From Fodinicola feengrottensis (lineage in GTDB: Bacteria > Actinomycetota > Actinomycetes > Mycobacteriales > HKI-0501), in NCBI RefSeq assembly GCF_010993775.1, contig NZ_WOTO01000028.1, positions 1 through 64,000 of the forward strand: a stretch of DNA of 64,000 nt, in the 5' to 3' direction. The translations under genes were made by a program, and so were the position numbers. The notes beneath the pieces are model-generated. The model was given only the letters and a program-made list of their open reading frames with translations, was not told the DNA's origin and did not search any database. Positions 26,694 through 35,115 of this stretch are shown here, piece by piece (within the stretch, counting starts at the first letter, position 1; each line of letters begins with the position of its first letter).

Positions 26694-27700
26694 ATGGCCG
26701 AGCTGGTCGCCGGCGCGAACATGCCGCTGCCCAGCGGGCCGGTATCGATCGCGGTGACCGGTCCGTACGACGTGTCGGCGATCGTGCTGGGCAGCGACGG
26801 CCGAGTGGGCGGCGACGCCGACTTCGTCTTCTACAACCAGCCGACCGCGCCAGGCGTCCAGCTGCGCACTCGTACAGTCACCATCGACCCCGGCCGGCTG
26901 CGCTCCGGCGCTGACCGGGTCGTCCTGGTCGCCAGCCCGGAGGAGATCGGCCGCACCTTCGGCCAGCTGCCCCGACCGTCCGTGGTCGCCGCCGACCGGA
27001 ACGGCCGGCAACTGGCCAGCATCCTGCTGACCGCCCTGCGGACCGAGACCGCCGCCCAGCTCGCCGAGATCTATCGGCGCAACTCCCAGTGGAAGCTGCG
27101 CGCGATCGGCCACGGGTACGCCGACGGCCTGGCCGGCCTCGCCCGCGACTTTGGCGTCGACGTGATCGACGAGCCAGCACCGGCCCGAGTGATCCAGTGG
27201 GCCGCCCAACCGCTCGCTCCCACCCCGGTCCCGGCCGCGGCGCCGTTCCCACCTGCTCCGTTCCCGCCGCCTCCACCGGCGGCGCCAGGTGCCGGTCCGC
27301 CGCCGAGCCGGACCAGCGGCCCGTACGGCGAAGTGATCGCCCTGACCAACGCCGAGCGGGCCAAGCACGGCCTGCCGCCGCTCTCGGCCAACAAGCAGCT
27401 CGCCGAGGCCGCGGAGATGCACAGCCTGGACATGGTGATGCGGAACTTCTTCGACCACCAGAACCCGGACGGCGCGCAGTGCTGGGACCGGGCGCACTGG
27501 TCGGCTACCGCTACCGCAAGATCGCCGAGAACATCGCCGCCGGGCAGCGCACGCCCGTCGAGGTGGTGGACGGCTGGATGAACAGCCCCGGCCACCGAGC
27601 GAACATCCTGGACGGTGAACTGACCGAGATCGGGGTCGGCCTCGCCGCTGGCGGCAGCTACGGCACGTACTGGACCCAGGTCTTCGGTACGCCCCGCTAG
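26694..27700 (+). CDS. TerD-CAP domain fusion protein; one frameshift
   Basis: About 335 residues. Residues 1 to about 150 are a TerD (tellurite-resistance/stress) domain: MAELVAGANMPLPSGPVSIAV, GSDGRVGGDADFVFYNQP, ITIDPGRLRSGADRVVLVAS-type strands and the acidic calcium-site residues. A Pro/Ala-rich linker (about 200-235) leads to a CAP/SCP domain: LTNAERAKHGLPPLSANKQLAEAAEMHSLDM, FFDHQNPDG, KIAENIAAG, WMNSPGHRANIL and EIGVGLAAGGSYGTYWTQVFG. The frame changes near 27485. No signal peptide is visible, although CAP domains are usually extracellular. ATG 26694 with AGGAG fits best. The stop TAG is part of a CTAG element-like end (27697). Confidence 0.88.
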
Positions 27701-27708
27701 TGTCCCGC
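27697..27708. mobile_element. Solo end resembling the CTAG-MITE terminus
   Basis: CTAGTGTCCCGC matches 11 of 12 bases of the 22086 MITE end and again provides the TAG stop codon of the upstream gene. The interior of the MITE is absent (nothing matching 32 or 58 bp inside). It may be a relic or coincidence. Confidence 0.35.
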
Positions 27709-27716
27709 AAATCCGC

Positions 27717-27770
27717 TGACCGCATCGCGTCGTTGCGGTCAATAGTACGATCTCGTATAATCCGATATCG
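27717..27770 (+). promoter_or_regulatory. Promoter with overlapping palindromes; leaderless start of the MarR gene
   Basis: -35 TTGCGG (27733-27738) and a consensus -10 TATAAT (27756-27761) are 17 bp apart. The GTG start of the MarR gene (27770) is 8 bp past the -10, so the mRNA should be leaderless. TACGA-TC-TCGTA (27746-27757) and CGATATCG (27763-27770) are palindromes overlapping the core promoter and are candidate MarR sites. A further inverted repeat TGACCGCA/TGCGGTCA (27717-27741) could be a terminator of the preceding gene or another operator. Confidence 0.65.
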
Positions 27771-28189
27771 TGGATAGTGAGTGGTCGGCGCTGCTGGCCG
27801 TACAACGGGCGACGCACATGACCCTGCAGGTGTTGGCGATTCGGCTGGTCGATCTGGACCTGACCGCGTCGGAGGTCAACGCGCTGGCCAACCTGGCCGA
27901 CGGGCGGGACCGTACGGTGTCTGAGCTGGGCGCACTTATGGGCCTGCGGCCAACCACGCTGACCAGCGTGTTGGACCGGCTGGAGCGGCGTGGCCAGCTG
28001 ACCCGCGGCAACCGGCCGGGCGACCGGCGGGCCGTCGTGATCGCACTCACCGCACTGGGCCGCGACACCGCGGCCACCATCCGCCAGACGTTCGGCGAGC
28101 TGGAGCGGCAGGCCCTCGGGGGGCTGCCCACAGACGCTGTCGCTGGCTTACGCGCCGGATTGCAGGCGCTGACGGAGGTGCCCGAATGA
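27770..28189 (+). CDS. MarR-family transcriptional regulator
   Basis: An intact 139-residue protein. LTASEVNALANLADGRDRTVSELGALMGLRPTTLTSVLDRLERRGQLTRGNRPGDRRAVVIALTALG is the winged helix-turn-helix with the Asp-Arg-Arg wing. Starts with GTG 27770 at the probable +1. Its TGA overlaps the ATG of the next gene. Autorepression through the palindromes at the promoter is likely. Confidence 0.93.
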   Translation: MDSEWSALLAVQRATHMTLQVLAIRLVDLDLTASEVNALANLADGRDRTVSELGALMGLRPTTLTSVLDRLERRGQLTRGNRPGDRRAVVIALTALGRDTAATIRQTFGELERQALGGLPTDAVAGLRAGLQALTEVPE

Positions 28190-28581
28190 CGACTTTCCCC
28201 GATCTGATGAACGAAGTGCTGGCCGACGCGCCGCGTTTCGGCCATCGCGAACACGTCCACCTGACCTGGCTGGCGGTCCGCCGCTGTGGCGTACCGGCGG
28301 CGATCGACCTGGTCAGCGACGGGATCCAGCGGACCGCGCGATATGCCGGGGCACCGCGCAAATACCACGTGACGGTCAGCCGGGCCTGGGTGGAGCTGGT
28401 CGGCCACCACGTGACGGAGACCGCCGAAACCGACTTCGACGCGTTCGTACGACACCATTCAGCGCTGCTGGACAAGCGGTTGCTGACCCGTTTCTACCGC
28501 TCGACGACGACGCTGGCTGGCGAGGCCGCCCGGACCGGCTGGGTAGGCCCCGACCTGGCGCCTTTCCCGTGGACCAGGTGA
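28186..28581 (+). CDS. Conserved hypothetical protein cotranscribed with MarR
   Basis: 131 residues, coupled to the MarR gene by ATGA. It begins MTTFPDLMNEVLADAPRFGHREHVHLTWLA and has a His-rich N-terminal half (FGHREHVHL) and a mid segment APRKYHVTVSRAWVELVGHHV. Two well-separated His clusters could bind a metal or heme, which is inference. No membrane helix or signal. I do not recognise a named family. Confidence 0.7.
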   Translation: MTTFPDLMNEVLADAPRFGHREHVHLTWLAVRRCGVPAAIDLVSDGIQRTARYAGAPRKYHVTVSRAWVELVGHHVTETAETDFDAFVRHHSALLDKRLLTRFYRSTTTLAGEAARTGWVGPDLAPFPWTR

Positions 28582-28646
28582 AGCGGCCACTCTCGCGGGT
28601 GCGATGCTGAACGCCGTCCGAAAGCGACAGTGAGAGGTCGGCGACG

Positions 28647-29042
28647 ATGGCGGCTCGATGGACCAAAGCCTCACCCTGGGTGCTGGCCGGTGTGCTCGGC
28701 GGCATGGGTGTGCTGCATTTCGCCGCACCAAAGCCTTTCGTGGCGATTGTGCCGCGCGTGCTGCCCGAGCCAGAGCTGCTGGTCGCCGCGAGTGGGGTAG
28801 CCGAGTTGGCTTGCGCGGCGCTGGTCGCGATTCCGCGTACCCGCACACTCGGCGGCGCCGCCGCTGCGGCGCTCTTTGTTTCGGTCTTCCCAGCCAATAT
28901 CCAGATGGCCGTCGACTCGTCGCTGCCGGAAACCCGCAAACCCAGGTGGTATCAGGCGATCGCCTGGGGACGCCTGCCGCTGCAGGTCCCGCTGGTGATG
29001 TGGGCCCTGTCCGTACGCCGACGCAAAAAGTGCCTGATATGA
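28647..29042 (+). CDS. DoxX-like small membrane protein
   Basis: 131 residues with four predicted helices: WVLAGVLGGMGVLHFAAP, LLVAASGVAELACAALVAI, TLGGAAAAALFVSVFPANIQ and LPLQVPLVMWALSV. The HF.AP...A.VP and PAN..MA motifs match the small DoxX/DoxD-like family. GAGAGGTCGG precedes the ATG. Its TGA overlaps the ATG of the following lipoprotein gene, so they are coupled. Confidence 0.82.
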   Translation: MAARWTKASPWVLAGVLGGMGVLHFAAPKPFVAIVPRVLPEPELLVAASGVAELACAALVAIPRTRTLGGAAAAALFVSVFPANIQMAVDSSLPETRKPRWYQAIAWGRLPLQVPLVMWALSVRRRKKCLI

Positions 29043-29671
29043 GGAAAACTGTCACGATCGCGGCCCTGGCCGCCGTGCTGTTGAGCGCTTGTACGAGCAA
29101 CAGCCCCGACAAGCCCGCTCCGCCGGCCGCTGGCGACGGCGTCCATCAGGGCGCCTGGACTCCCGCGCAGCTCGGCATGGTCGCGGCCACCGGCGATCCC
29201 GCGGTGATGCCGAGCACGCCCGGTTTCAGTCCCGGAATCATCTATTTCTGCCGGGTTTATGTGGACCAGTCCCGCGCCTCGAATGACGCGTTCATCGCGG
29301 TGGTCACCGCGGGCACCGGTCTCACCCAGTCGTATCTGGGCGTCTACGACCCGGCTACCCACAAGCTGCTCGCCTCCACCGAGGACGTTTCGGCCTCATT
29401 GCAGCAATCCACGCCACTGCGGCTGCCGCTGAACACGGTCGTACCAGCCGAGTCGGTGAACAAGGAGCTGTGGATCGCTGTCCTGATCGGGAAAATGACC
29501 AAGTCGCCGGCGGTGATCGGCGGCCGGGAATACGGTACGAATATCGGCCTGACCGACGACTACCGGCTCTGGGTGTCCAAACAGGACGGATATTCGGCGC
29601 TGCCCACCACGGCCCCGGAGATGAAGGTGCCGGACCACAGTTCGCTCCCCTTCGTCGGCATCGGCCCTTGA
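29039..29671 (+). CDS. Putative lipoprotein
   Basis: 210 residues. MRKTVTIAALAAVLLSAC is a lipoprotein signal with LLSAC lipobox. The mature part (FCRVYVDQSRASNDAFIAVVTAGTG, LGVYDPATHKLLASTEDV, LWIAVLIGKMTKSPAVIGG) looks like a beta-rich extracellular domain. I do not recognise its family. Coupled to the DoxX-like gene. Confidence 0.8.
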   Translation: MRKTVTIAALAAVLLSACTSNSPDKPAPPAAGDGVHQGAWTPAQLGMVAATGDPAVMPSTPGFSPGIIYFCRVYVDQSRASNDAFIAVVTAGTGLTQSYLGVYDPATHKLLASTEDVSASLQQSTPLRLPLNTVVPAESVNKELWIAVLIGKMTKSPAVIGGREYGTNIGLTDDYRLWVSKQDGYSALPTTAPEMKVPDHSSLPFVGIGP

Positions 29672-29692
29672 CCCGATCACTAGACTCCCTCC

Positions 29693-30262
29693 GTGATCGA
29701 GAACTCGCGCCGACCGCTCTGGTCGCTGGCCGCACCGGGCCTGGCCGCCCTGCTCGGGGCCTTCCTGCTGACTTCGCTGGTGGGACCGACTTTCACCGCG
29801 GTACGCCGCGATCTGCACGGTGACTCAGGTCTCGTGCTCTGGTCGCTGGTGGCGTTTGTCCTGCCGGCGCTGCTGACCGCCGCGGCCGGCGTGGTGCTCG
29901 GCCGGCGATGGCCGGCGGCTACTCTGCTTCCGGGTGTCGCGCTGATGGTGCTCGGGCTGCTGCCGATGGCATTCGCGCCCAGCGTCGCGGTGTGTTGCTG
30001 GTCGGCCGGGTGCTGACCGGCCTCGGCGCCGGCGCGGTCATCGCGACGGCCGCGCTTTTGGTCGTGCGCTCGAAAAGTCGCCGCCGCGGTGCTGTCATTC
30101 GCCATCCTGATCGCACTGATCCTTGGCCCAGTCTCCGGTCTGGTGCTCACCCAGGCATTTAGCTGGCGGTTGGTCTTCATTCTCTCGGTCGTGGTGTCGA
30201 TCGTGGTGCTGTTGTTGGCGGTGGTCAACGAAATCGTCGTACTGGCTAGCCGTCGCTCTTAG
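29693..30262 (+). CDS. Truncated MFS-type transporter (about half length); two frameshifts
   Basis: About 190 residues with six helices, half of a normal 400-residue MFS protein: LAALLGAFLLTSLVGP, VLWSLVAFVLPALLTAAAGVVL, TLLPGVALMVLGLLPMAF, VLLVGRVLTGLGAGAVIATAALLVVRS (motif similar to MFS helix 4), LSFAILIALILGPVSG and RLVFILSVVVSIVVLLLAVV. Frames change near 29990 and near 30075 (four A's in CGAAAAG). It ends at TAG 30260-30262, overlapping the convergent amino-acid permease by 17 bp. It is either a genuine short MFS-like protein or the remnant of one. Confidence 0.6.
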
Positions 30263-31653
30263 CGGTGGCCAAAATCGCGCCAGCCCGGCTGAGCACCGCT
30301 GGGCGGGTACGACCCAGGACGATCGCGATCGCGGCCGTCACGACAAGGTAGATCAGCACCAGATAAGGGAAATACCGCAGCGGCGCGGCCGGCACCGGAT
30401 AGACCTGGCCGTAGACGGGAATGAGCAGCAGCAAGATCCCCAGCACCGGCAACACCAGATGCCGCCACCATGAGCGGCGGCCGGCGAAGTGCCGGATGCA
30501 GGCGACGCTGGTGAGCATGTAGACCGGAATGATCGCCAGGGTCAGCACCGAGCCCAGATACACGTACGCGTTGAATGGCCCGGAAATCAGCCCAACCACG
30601 TACGTGAAGACCACCGCCACCGCGGCCTGTAGCCAAATCGCCGCCGTCGGCGTCCGGTGCACTGGATGGACCTTCGCCAACAGCCGCGGCAACAGACCTT
30701 CCCGTCCCATCGCGTAAAGGATGCGGACGATGCCGTTGTTGGAGTTCATCGTGACGGCGAAAATACTGGAAATGCCGGCCAGACCGACCAGCAGTTTCAG
30801 CCACGGCGCGTACTTGTCCGCCAGCGTGGTGAAAGGTGCCGCGTCGGCGACCAGCCGGGACACTCCGTCCACGCCGAACCCGATCATTTCCGCGTACGTA
30901 CAGAAAAGGTAGATCACGCCGACGAAAAAAACAGCGAGAGATAGATCCCGCGCGGCACGTTGCGGGCCGGCAGCCGGACCTCCTCGCCCAGCGTGGTAGC
31001 CGCCTCGAAACCGACGAAGGACAGAATGCCGAAAACCATCCCGAGGGCGAGGCCGGACAGGCCGTTCGGGGATTCGGTGGGCAGCAGCGGCAGCACGCTG
31101 AGGCCGTGCGCGCCGCCCTTGGCCAGCACCACCACCGCGCTCAGCAGCACGATGACGACCACCTCAGCGCCGAAAAGCGCCAACGCGGTCCGCAGCGAAC
31201 CGGTTATTCCGCGCAGCGAAAGGAAAACCACCAACACCGCGAAGACCGCCGAGATGATCGTCCAGTGGATCTGGACGCCGTAGCCGGCCAGGATGTCGTG
31301 CGTGTACGTGCCGATCAGCGCCAGCTCCGCGGGCACCAGCAGCGCGTACGCGACGAACATCAGGCCGCCGGTGACGAAGCCGGTGCGCGGGCCGATCGCC
31401 CTCGACACGTACGTGTAGAAGGAGCCGGCGCTCGGGAACACCCGGGCCATCTCCACCACACTGTTCGCCACCACCAGCACCACCACCAGCGCGGATCACG
31501 AAGACGAACGAACGGTGTCGCCGCGCCGGCCTGCTGGGCGGCCACCTGCGGGTTGAAGTAGACCGACACCGCCGGGCCCATCAGCGCCGCCGACATGATG
31601 ACCGCGCCGCCCAGGCCCACCGCGCCGGACCGCAAACTCGGGGTAGCGCTCAC
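30246..31653 (-). CDS. APC-family amino acid permease; two frameshifts
   Basis: About 468 residues and 12 helices. VGLGGAVIMSAALMGPAVSVYF begins the APC superfamily core; EMARVFPSAGSFYTYVSRAIGPRTGFVTGG is the diagnostic segment; FVGFEAATTLGEEVRLPARNVPRGI is the helix-6 motif; MNSNNGIVRILYAMGREGLLPRLLAKVHPVHRTPTAA follows. Frames change near 31495 and near 30925 (run of A's). GTG 31651-31653 overlaps the stop of the BTAD regulator gene (GTGA), so expression is coupled to it. It imports an amino acid or amine. Confidence 0.92.
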
Positions 31654-33082
31654 CGGCTGGTGTCGGCTGGCAGGAAGCTGACCTGATGCCGGTCCGGGTC
31701 GAGCGTGTGCGCGTGCACCATCCCACCGACGCCCACGACCAGAAAATACACCAGGGTTGGCAGAGTCGAGCCAACACTCGCATCCGGGTCGAAGACGGCG
31801 GCGCCCAAGAGGATGGCGGACGGGATGTAGTAGCCGACCGCGGCAAGCGCCAACCCGACGCTGCGTCGCCGGATGGCGTAATACCCGAAAACCGCCCAGG
31901 TGGCGAGCCCGAAGGAGAACAACGGGATCGCCGCCGCCACCAGCCGGATGGCCCGGGAGCTCGCCGCGCCGCCAGCCAGCCGGCCGGCGCACGCACCAGC
32001 AACAGGCCGGCGATCGCACCCCACAGGATGCTGGCCACGTACGCGCCGCTCAGCACCGCGGCAACCAGTGGACTCGGCGGCTCATAATTTTCGATGGCGG
32101 CGACCACCACTGCGGCGGCCTGGACCAGGAACAGCGCGGCCAACAGTCCCAACCGCCAGCTCCGCCGGGCCACCGCCGCCGACAGCACCACCGCCCAGCT
32201 GGCCAACCCAAACGTGACCAGCGGGATCAGGCCAGCCAGCACCTTGCGTACCCACGTCCAGCCGAGGCGACCGGCCGGGGCGACCGCGGTCACCGCCGGC
32301 CGTGGAACGATTTCGGCCGTCCGGGCACCAAGGATCTCCGCACGCAGTTCCAGCAGCCGGGCACCGGGGTCGATGCCGAACTCCTCGGTCAGCAGTCGCT
32401 GGCCGTCGTCGAAAACCGCCAGCGCCTCGGCCGGCCGGCCGGACCGGTGCAACGCCAGCATCAGCAGGTAGCGGGGCCGCTCGCGGAGCGGAAAATCGGC
32501 CACCAGCCTGGTCAGATCGGCGGTCGACTCCCGGTGCCGGCCGGCCGCGAGCTCGGTCTCGGCAAGCGTCTCGGCGGCCACCGCGCGGCTTTCCGAGAGC
32601 CGTATCCGGGCATGCGCGAACGCCGGTCCGGCGAGGCCGGCGAGCGGCTCGCCGCGCCACAGGTCCAAGGCCAACCGCAGCTTGCTGATCGACAGGGTCG
32701 GATCGCCGTTCACACTTTCGCCCTGCAACTGCGCGAACCGCTCGGCATCCAACCCGCCCGGGTCCACCCGCAGCACATAGCCGCCGTCGGACCGCAGCAG
32801 TCGCTGGGCCGGGGCGCGTACGGCACGATCCGGCTCCAGCACTCGACGCAGGCCAGCAACGTACTTCTGTACGACGTTCGGCCCGTTGTGTGGGGGATTG
32901 TCCGGCCAGACGGTGTCCACCAAACGGGACACCGAAACAGTCTCGTTGACATTGAGTAGCAGAGCCGCGAGCACCGCACGTTGCTTCAACGGGCCCAGGT
33001 CAAGCTCGCGGTCCCCGGCGTACGCGCGCACCGGACCCAGGACCTCAAACCTGAGCGGCCCGTCCCCCGTCGGTGCCGTCAT
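31650..33082 (-). CDS. SARP/BTAD regulator with C-terminal membrane domain; one frameshift
   Basis: About 478 residues. Residues about 8-95 form an OmpR-like DNA-binding domain (LRFEVLGPVRAYAGDREL, KQRAVLAALLLNVNETVSVSRLVDTVWPD, VQKYVAGLRRVLEP). Residues about 100-250 are the BTAD domain (ALDLWRGEPLAGLAGPAFAHARIRL ... RPRYLLMLALHRSGRPAEALAVFDDGQRLL). The last 190 residues carry six or more helices (LAGLIPLVTFGLASWAVVLSAA, LGLLAALFLVQAAAVVVAAI, VAAVLSGAYVASILWGAIAGLLL). The frame changes near 31990. A transmembrane SARP is unusual. The stop overlaps the permease GTG, suggesting the pair senses and imports the same compound. Confidence 0.88.
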
Positions 33083-33247
33083 GGCTGCCTCGCTTTTTTG
33101 ATTTCCCCGTCTTCCCGCGGGCATTCTAACCGAATCCGAAATAGCCGCGGCTAAGCGCGAAACTTCGCCGAACGCCAAGGAAAGATCCTGTGCCTTTCGT
33201 CCGTTTTCCGGCTGACAACGCGGGCTGGTTTCGGCAATGATGCGGCC

Positions 33248-34224
33248 ATGGCGAGGTTCGCGGACGCGCTCGACGGCCAGGTGGAGTCGTTCCAGACGGC
33301 CGCCTCCCAGGCGTTCGCACCGCTGAAGATCGCTCCGGCGGGCCGCGGCGATTTCCGGAACTCGTTCCGCAGCGCGGCCGCCGGCGACGTACGGGTCACC
33401 AGGATCACCGGCGCCCCTTGTACGGTCCTGCGGACGCCCGCCCTGATCGGCTCGTCCGATCCCGAGCTGGTGAAGGTGGCGCTGCACGCGACCGGTACGG
33501 CACGCGTCGAGCAGGACGGCCGACAGAGCCTGCTGCACCCGGGTGACCTGGTGAACTACGTGACGAGCCGGCCGTACAAACTGACCTTCACCGAGCCGTA
33601 CGAGGCGGTGGTCATCGGCGTCCCGGTGCGCCGGCTCGGCCTGCACGCTCGTGACCTGGACCGCCAGACCGCCGTCGCAGTGCCCAGCGGTGGCGCGGTC
33701 CGCGCGCGGCGGTGGCGACCTTCTTCCGTACGGTCAGCGAGCCGCTGGACGCCGGCCCGGACGTCTTCGCCGGCGACGCCGGCCGGCACCTCGCCGACGC
33801 GCTGGTGTCGATGGTGATTTCCGAGCTGGTCGACGTGCCGGTCCGGCGGCCGGAGTCCGAGCTCGCCGACCGGCTGCTGGCGTACTGCCTGACCCGACTG
33901 GGCGATCCCGGGCTGACGGTCGAGTCAGTGGCCCAGGCACACCGAATTTCCGTACGATATCTGTACAAATTGCTACAGCCGCGAGATCTCACGCTGGCCG
34001 CGTGGATTCGCGGCGAGCGGCTGGCCCGGATCCGGCACGACCTCGCCGACCCGGGGCTGGCCAACCGGACGGTGGCCTCGATCGCGGCCCGCTGGGGAAT
34101 CCTGAACCCGGCGCACCTCAGCCGGGCCCTGAAGGGCGAGTTCGGGCAGACCGCGGCGGCCATCCGACAATCGTCGCGAGAAACTCCGCGGGAACTTCCG
34201 CGGGAAATTTCGCGGGAAATGTAG
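33248..34224 (+). CDS. AraC-family transcriptional regulator; one frameshift
   Basis: About 325 residues. The N-terminal cupin-like AraC_binding domain has LVKVALHATGTARVEQDGRQSLLHPGDLVNYVTSRPY. The C-terminal double HTH is LADRLLAYCLTRLGDPGLTVESVAQAHRISVRYLYKLLQ and LANRTVASIAARWGILNPAHLSRALKGEFGQT. The frame changes near 33705 (GGAVRA to AVATFFRTV). The protein ends in an odd charged tail SRETPRELPREISREM, encoded by a 12-bp near-repeat (CGCGGGAA three times). It sits upstream of, and co-oriented with, the hydrolase at 34284, its likely target. Confidence 0.9.
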
Positions 34225-34283
34225 AACCGCGGCGGCATGCTTCGATCCCCTGGTGTCAGCTCGCCAGTGAATGGAGATCTCCG

Positions 34284-35093
34284 ATGGACACCACGACCTC
34301 AACCGACGGCACCGTCATCGGGTACGACCGGCTCGGCGACGGGCCACCGGTCGTGCTGGTCCACCCAGCGCTCGGCCACCGCGCCTTCAATCCGGAAATG
34401 GGCCGGCTCGCCGAGCTGCTGTCCGCGACCTTCACCGTCTTCAACTACGACCGCCGCGGCCGCGGCGACAGCGGCGACAACGCCGGCCCGGTCGGCTACG
34501 ACGTACAGCGCGAAATCGACGACCTGGCCGCCATGCTCACCGTCGCCGGCGGCTCGGCCGCTGTCTACGGCATGTCATCCGGCGCGGCCCTCGTCCTGGA
34601 AGCCGCCAACCGCGGCCTCCCCATCACCAAACTGGCCTTGTACGAGCCACCTTTCGTCATCGACGACTCCCGTACGCCCGTGCCGCCCGGCTACCTCGAC
34701 GACATGGTCAAACTCGTGGTCGCCGGCCGGCGCGGCGAAGCCGCCGAACACTTCTTCGTCAAGGGCGTCGGCGTACCAGCCGAAGCCATCCCATATATGC
34801 GCGCCGATCCCACCTGGGCCGAGTACGAGAAAGTCGCGCCCACTTTGATCTACGACAGCGCAATCCTGGAAGGCACCATGATCGGCCACCCGCTGTCGCC
34901 CGAGCGCACCGCCGCCGCCAAGATGCCCGCGCTGATCCTCGTCGGCTCCCAGGTCGAGGACTGGGCCCATACGTCCACGAAGTGGCTCGCGGACACCCTG
35001 GAACAGGGCTCGCTGACCACCTTGGACGGCGAGTTCCACCAGGCCTCGGCTGAGTCACTCGCGGTGGCCGTCGGCGACTTCTTCACTGCGTAG
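34284..35093 (+). CDS. Alpha/beta hydrolase
   Basis: An intact 269-residue protein. GDGPPVVLVHPALGHRAFNPEM is the oxyanion region; FNYDRRGRGDSGD is the conserved strand-turn; VYGMSSGAALVLEA is the nucleophile elbow, SxSxG-like with Ser; GEFHQASAESL holds the likely His; MPALILVGSQVEDW precedes the acid. GGAGATC lies before ATG 34284. Many relatives are annotated as haloperoxidase- or epoxide-hydrolase-like; substrate unknown. It follows the AraC gene by about 60 bp. Confidence 0.88.
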   Translation: MDTTTSTDGTVIGYDRLGDGPPVVLVHPALGHRAFNPEMGRLAELLSATFTVFNYDRRGRGDSGDNAGPVGYDVQREIDDLAAMLTVAGGSAAVYGMSSGAALVLEAANRGLPITKLALYEPPFVIDDSRTPVPPGYLDDMVKLVVAGRRGEAAEHFFVKGVGVPAEAIPYMRADPTWAEYEKVAPTLIYDSAILEGTMIGHPLSPERTAAAKMPALILVGSQVEDWAHTSTKWLADTLEQGSLTTLDGEFHQASAESLAVAVGDFFTA

Positions 35094-35115
35094 GTTTCCT
35101 GGCCTTTGGTCGCAG

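Noticed and set aside
29668..29693. TTGACC/TAGACT promoter for the short MFS gene
   Set aside because: The two boxes are only 7 bp apart, too close for a sigma-70-type promoter.
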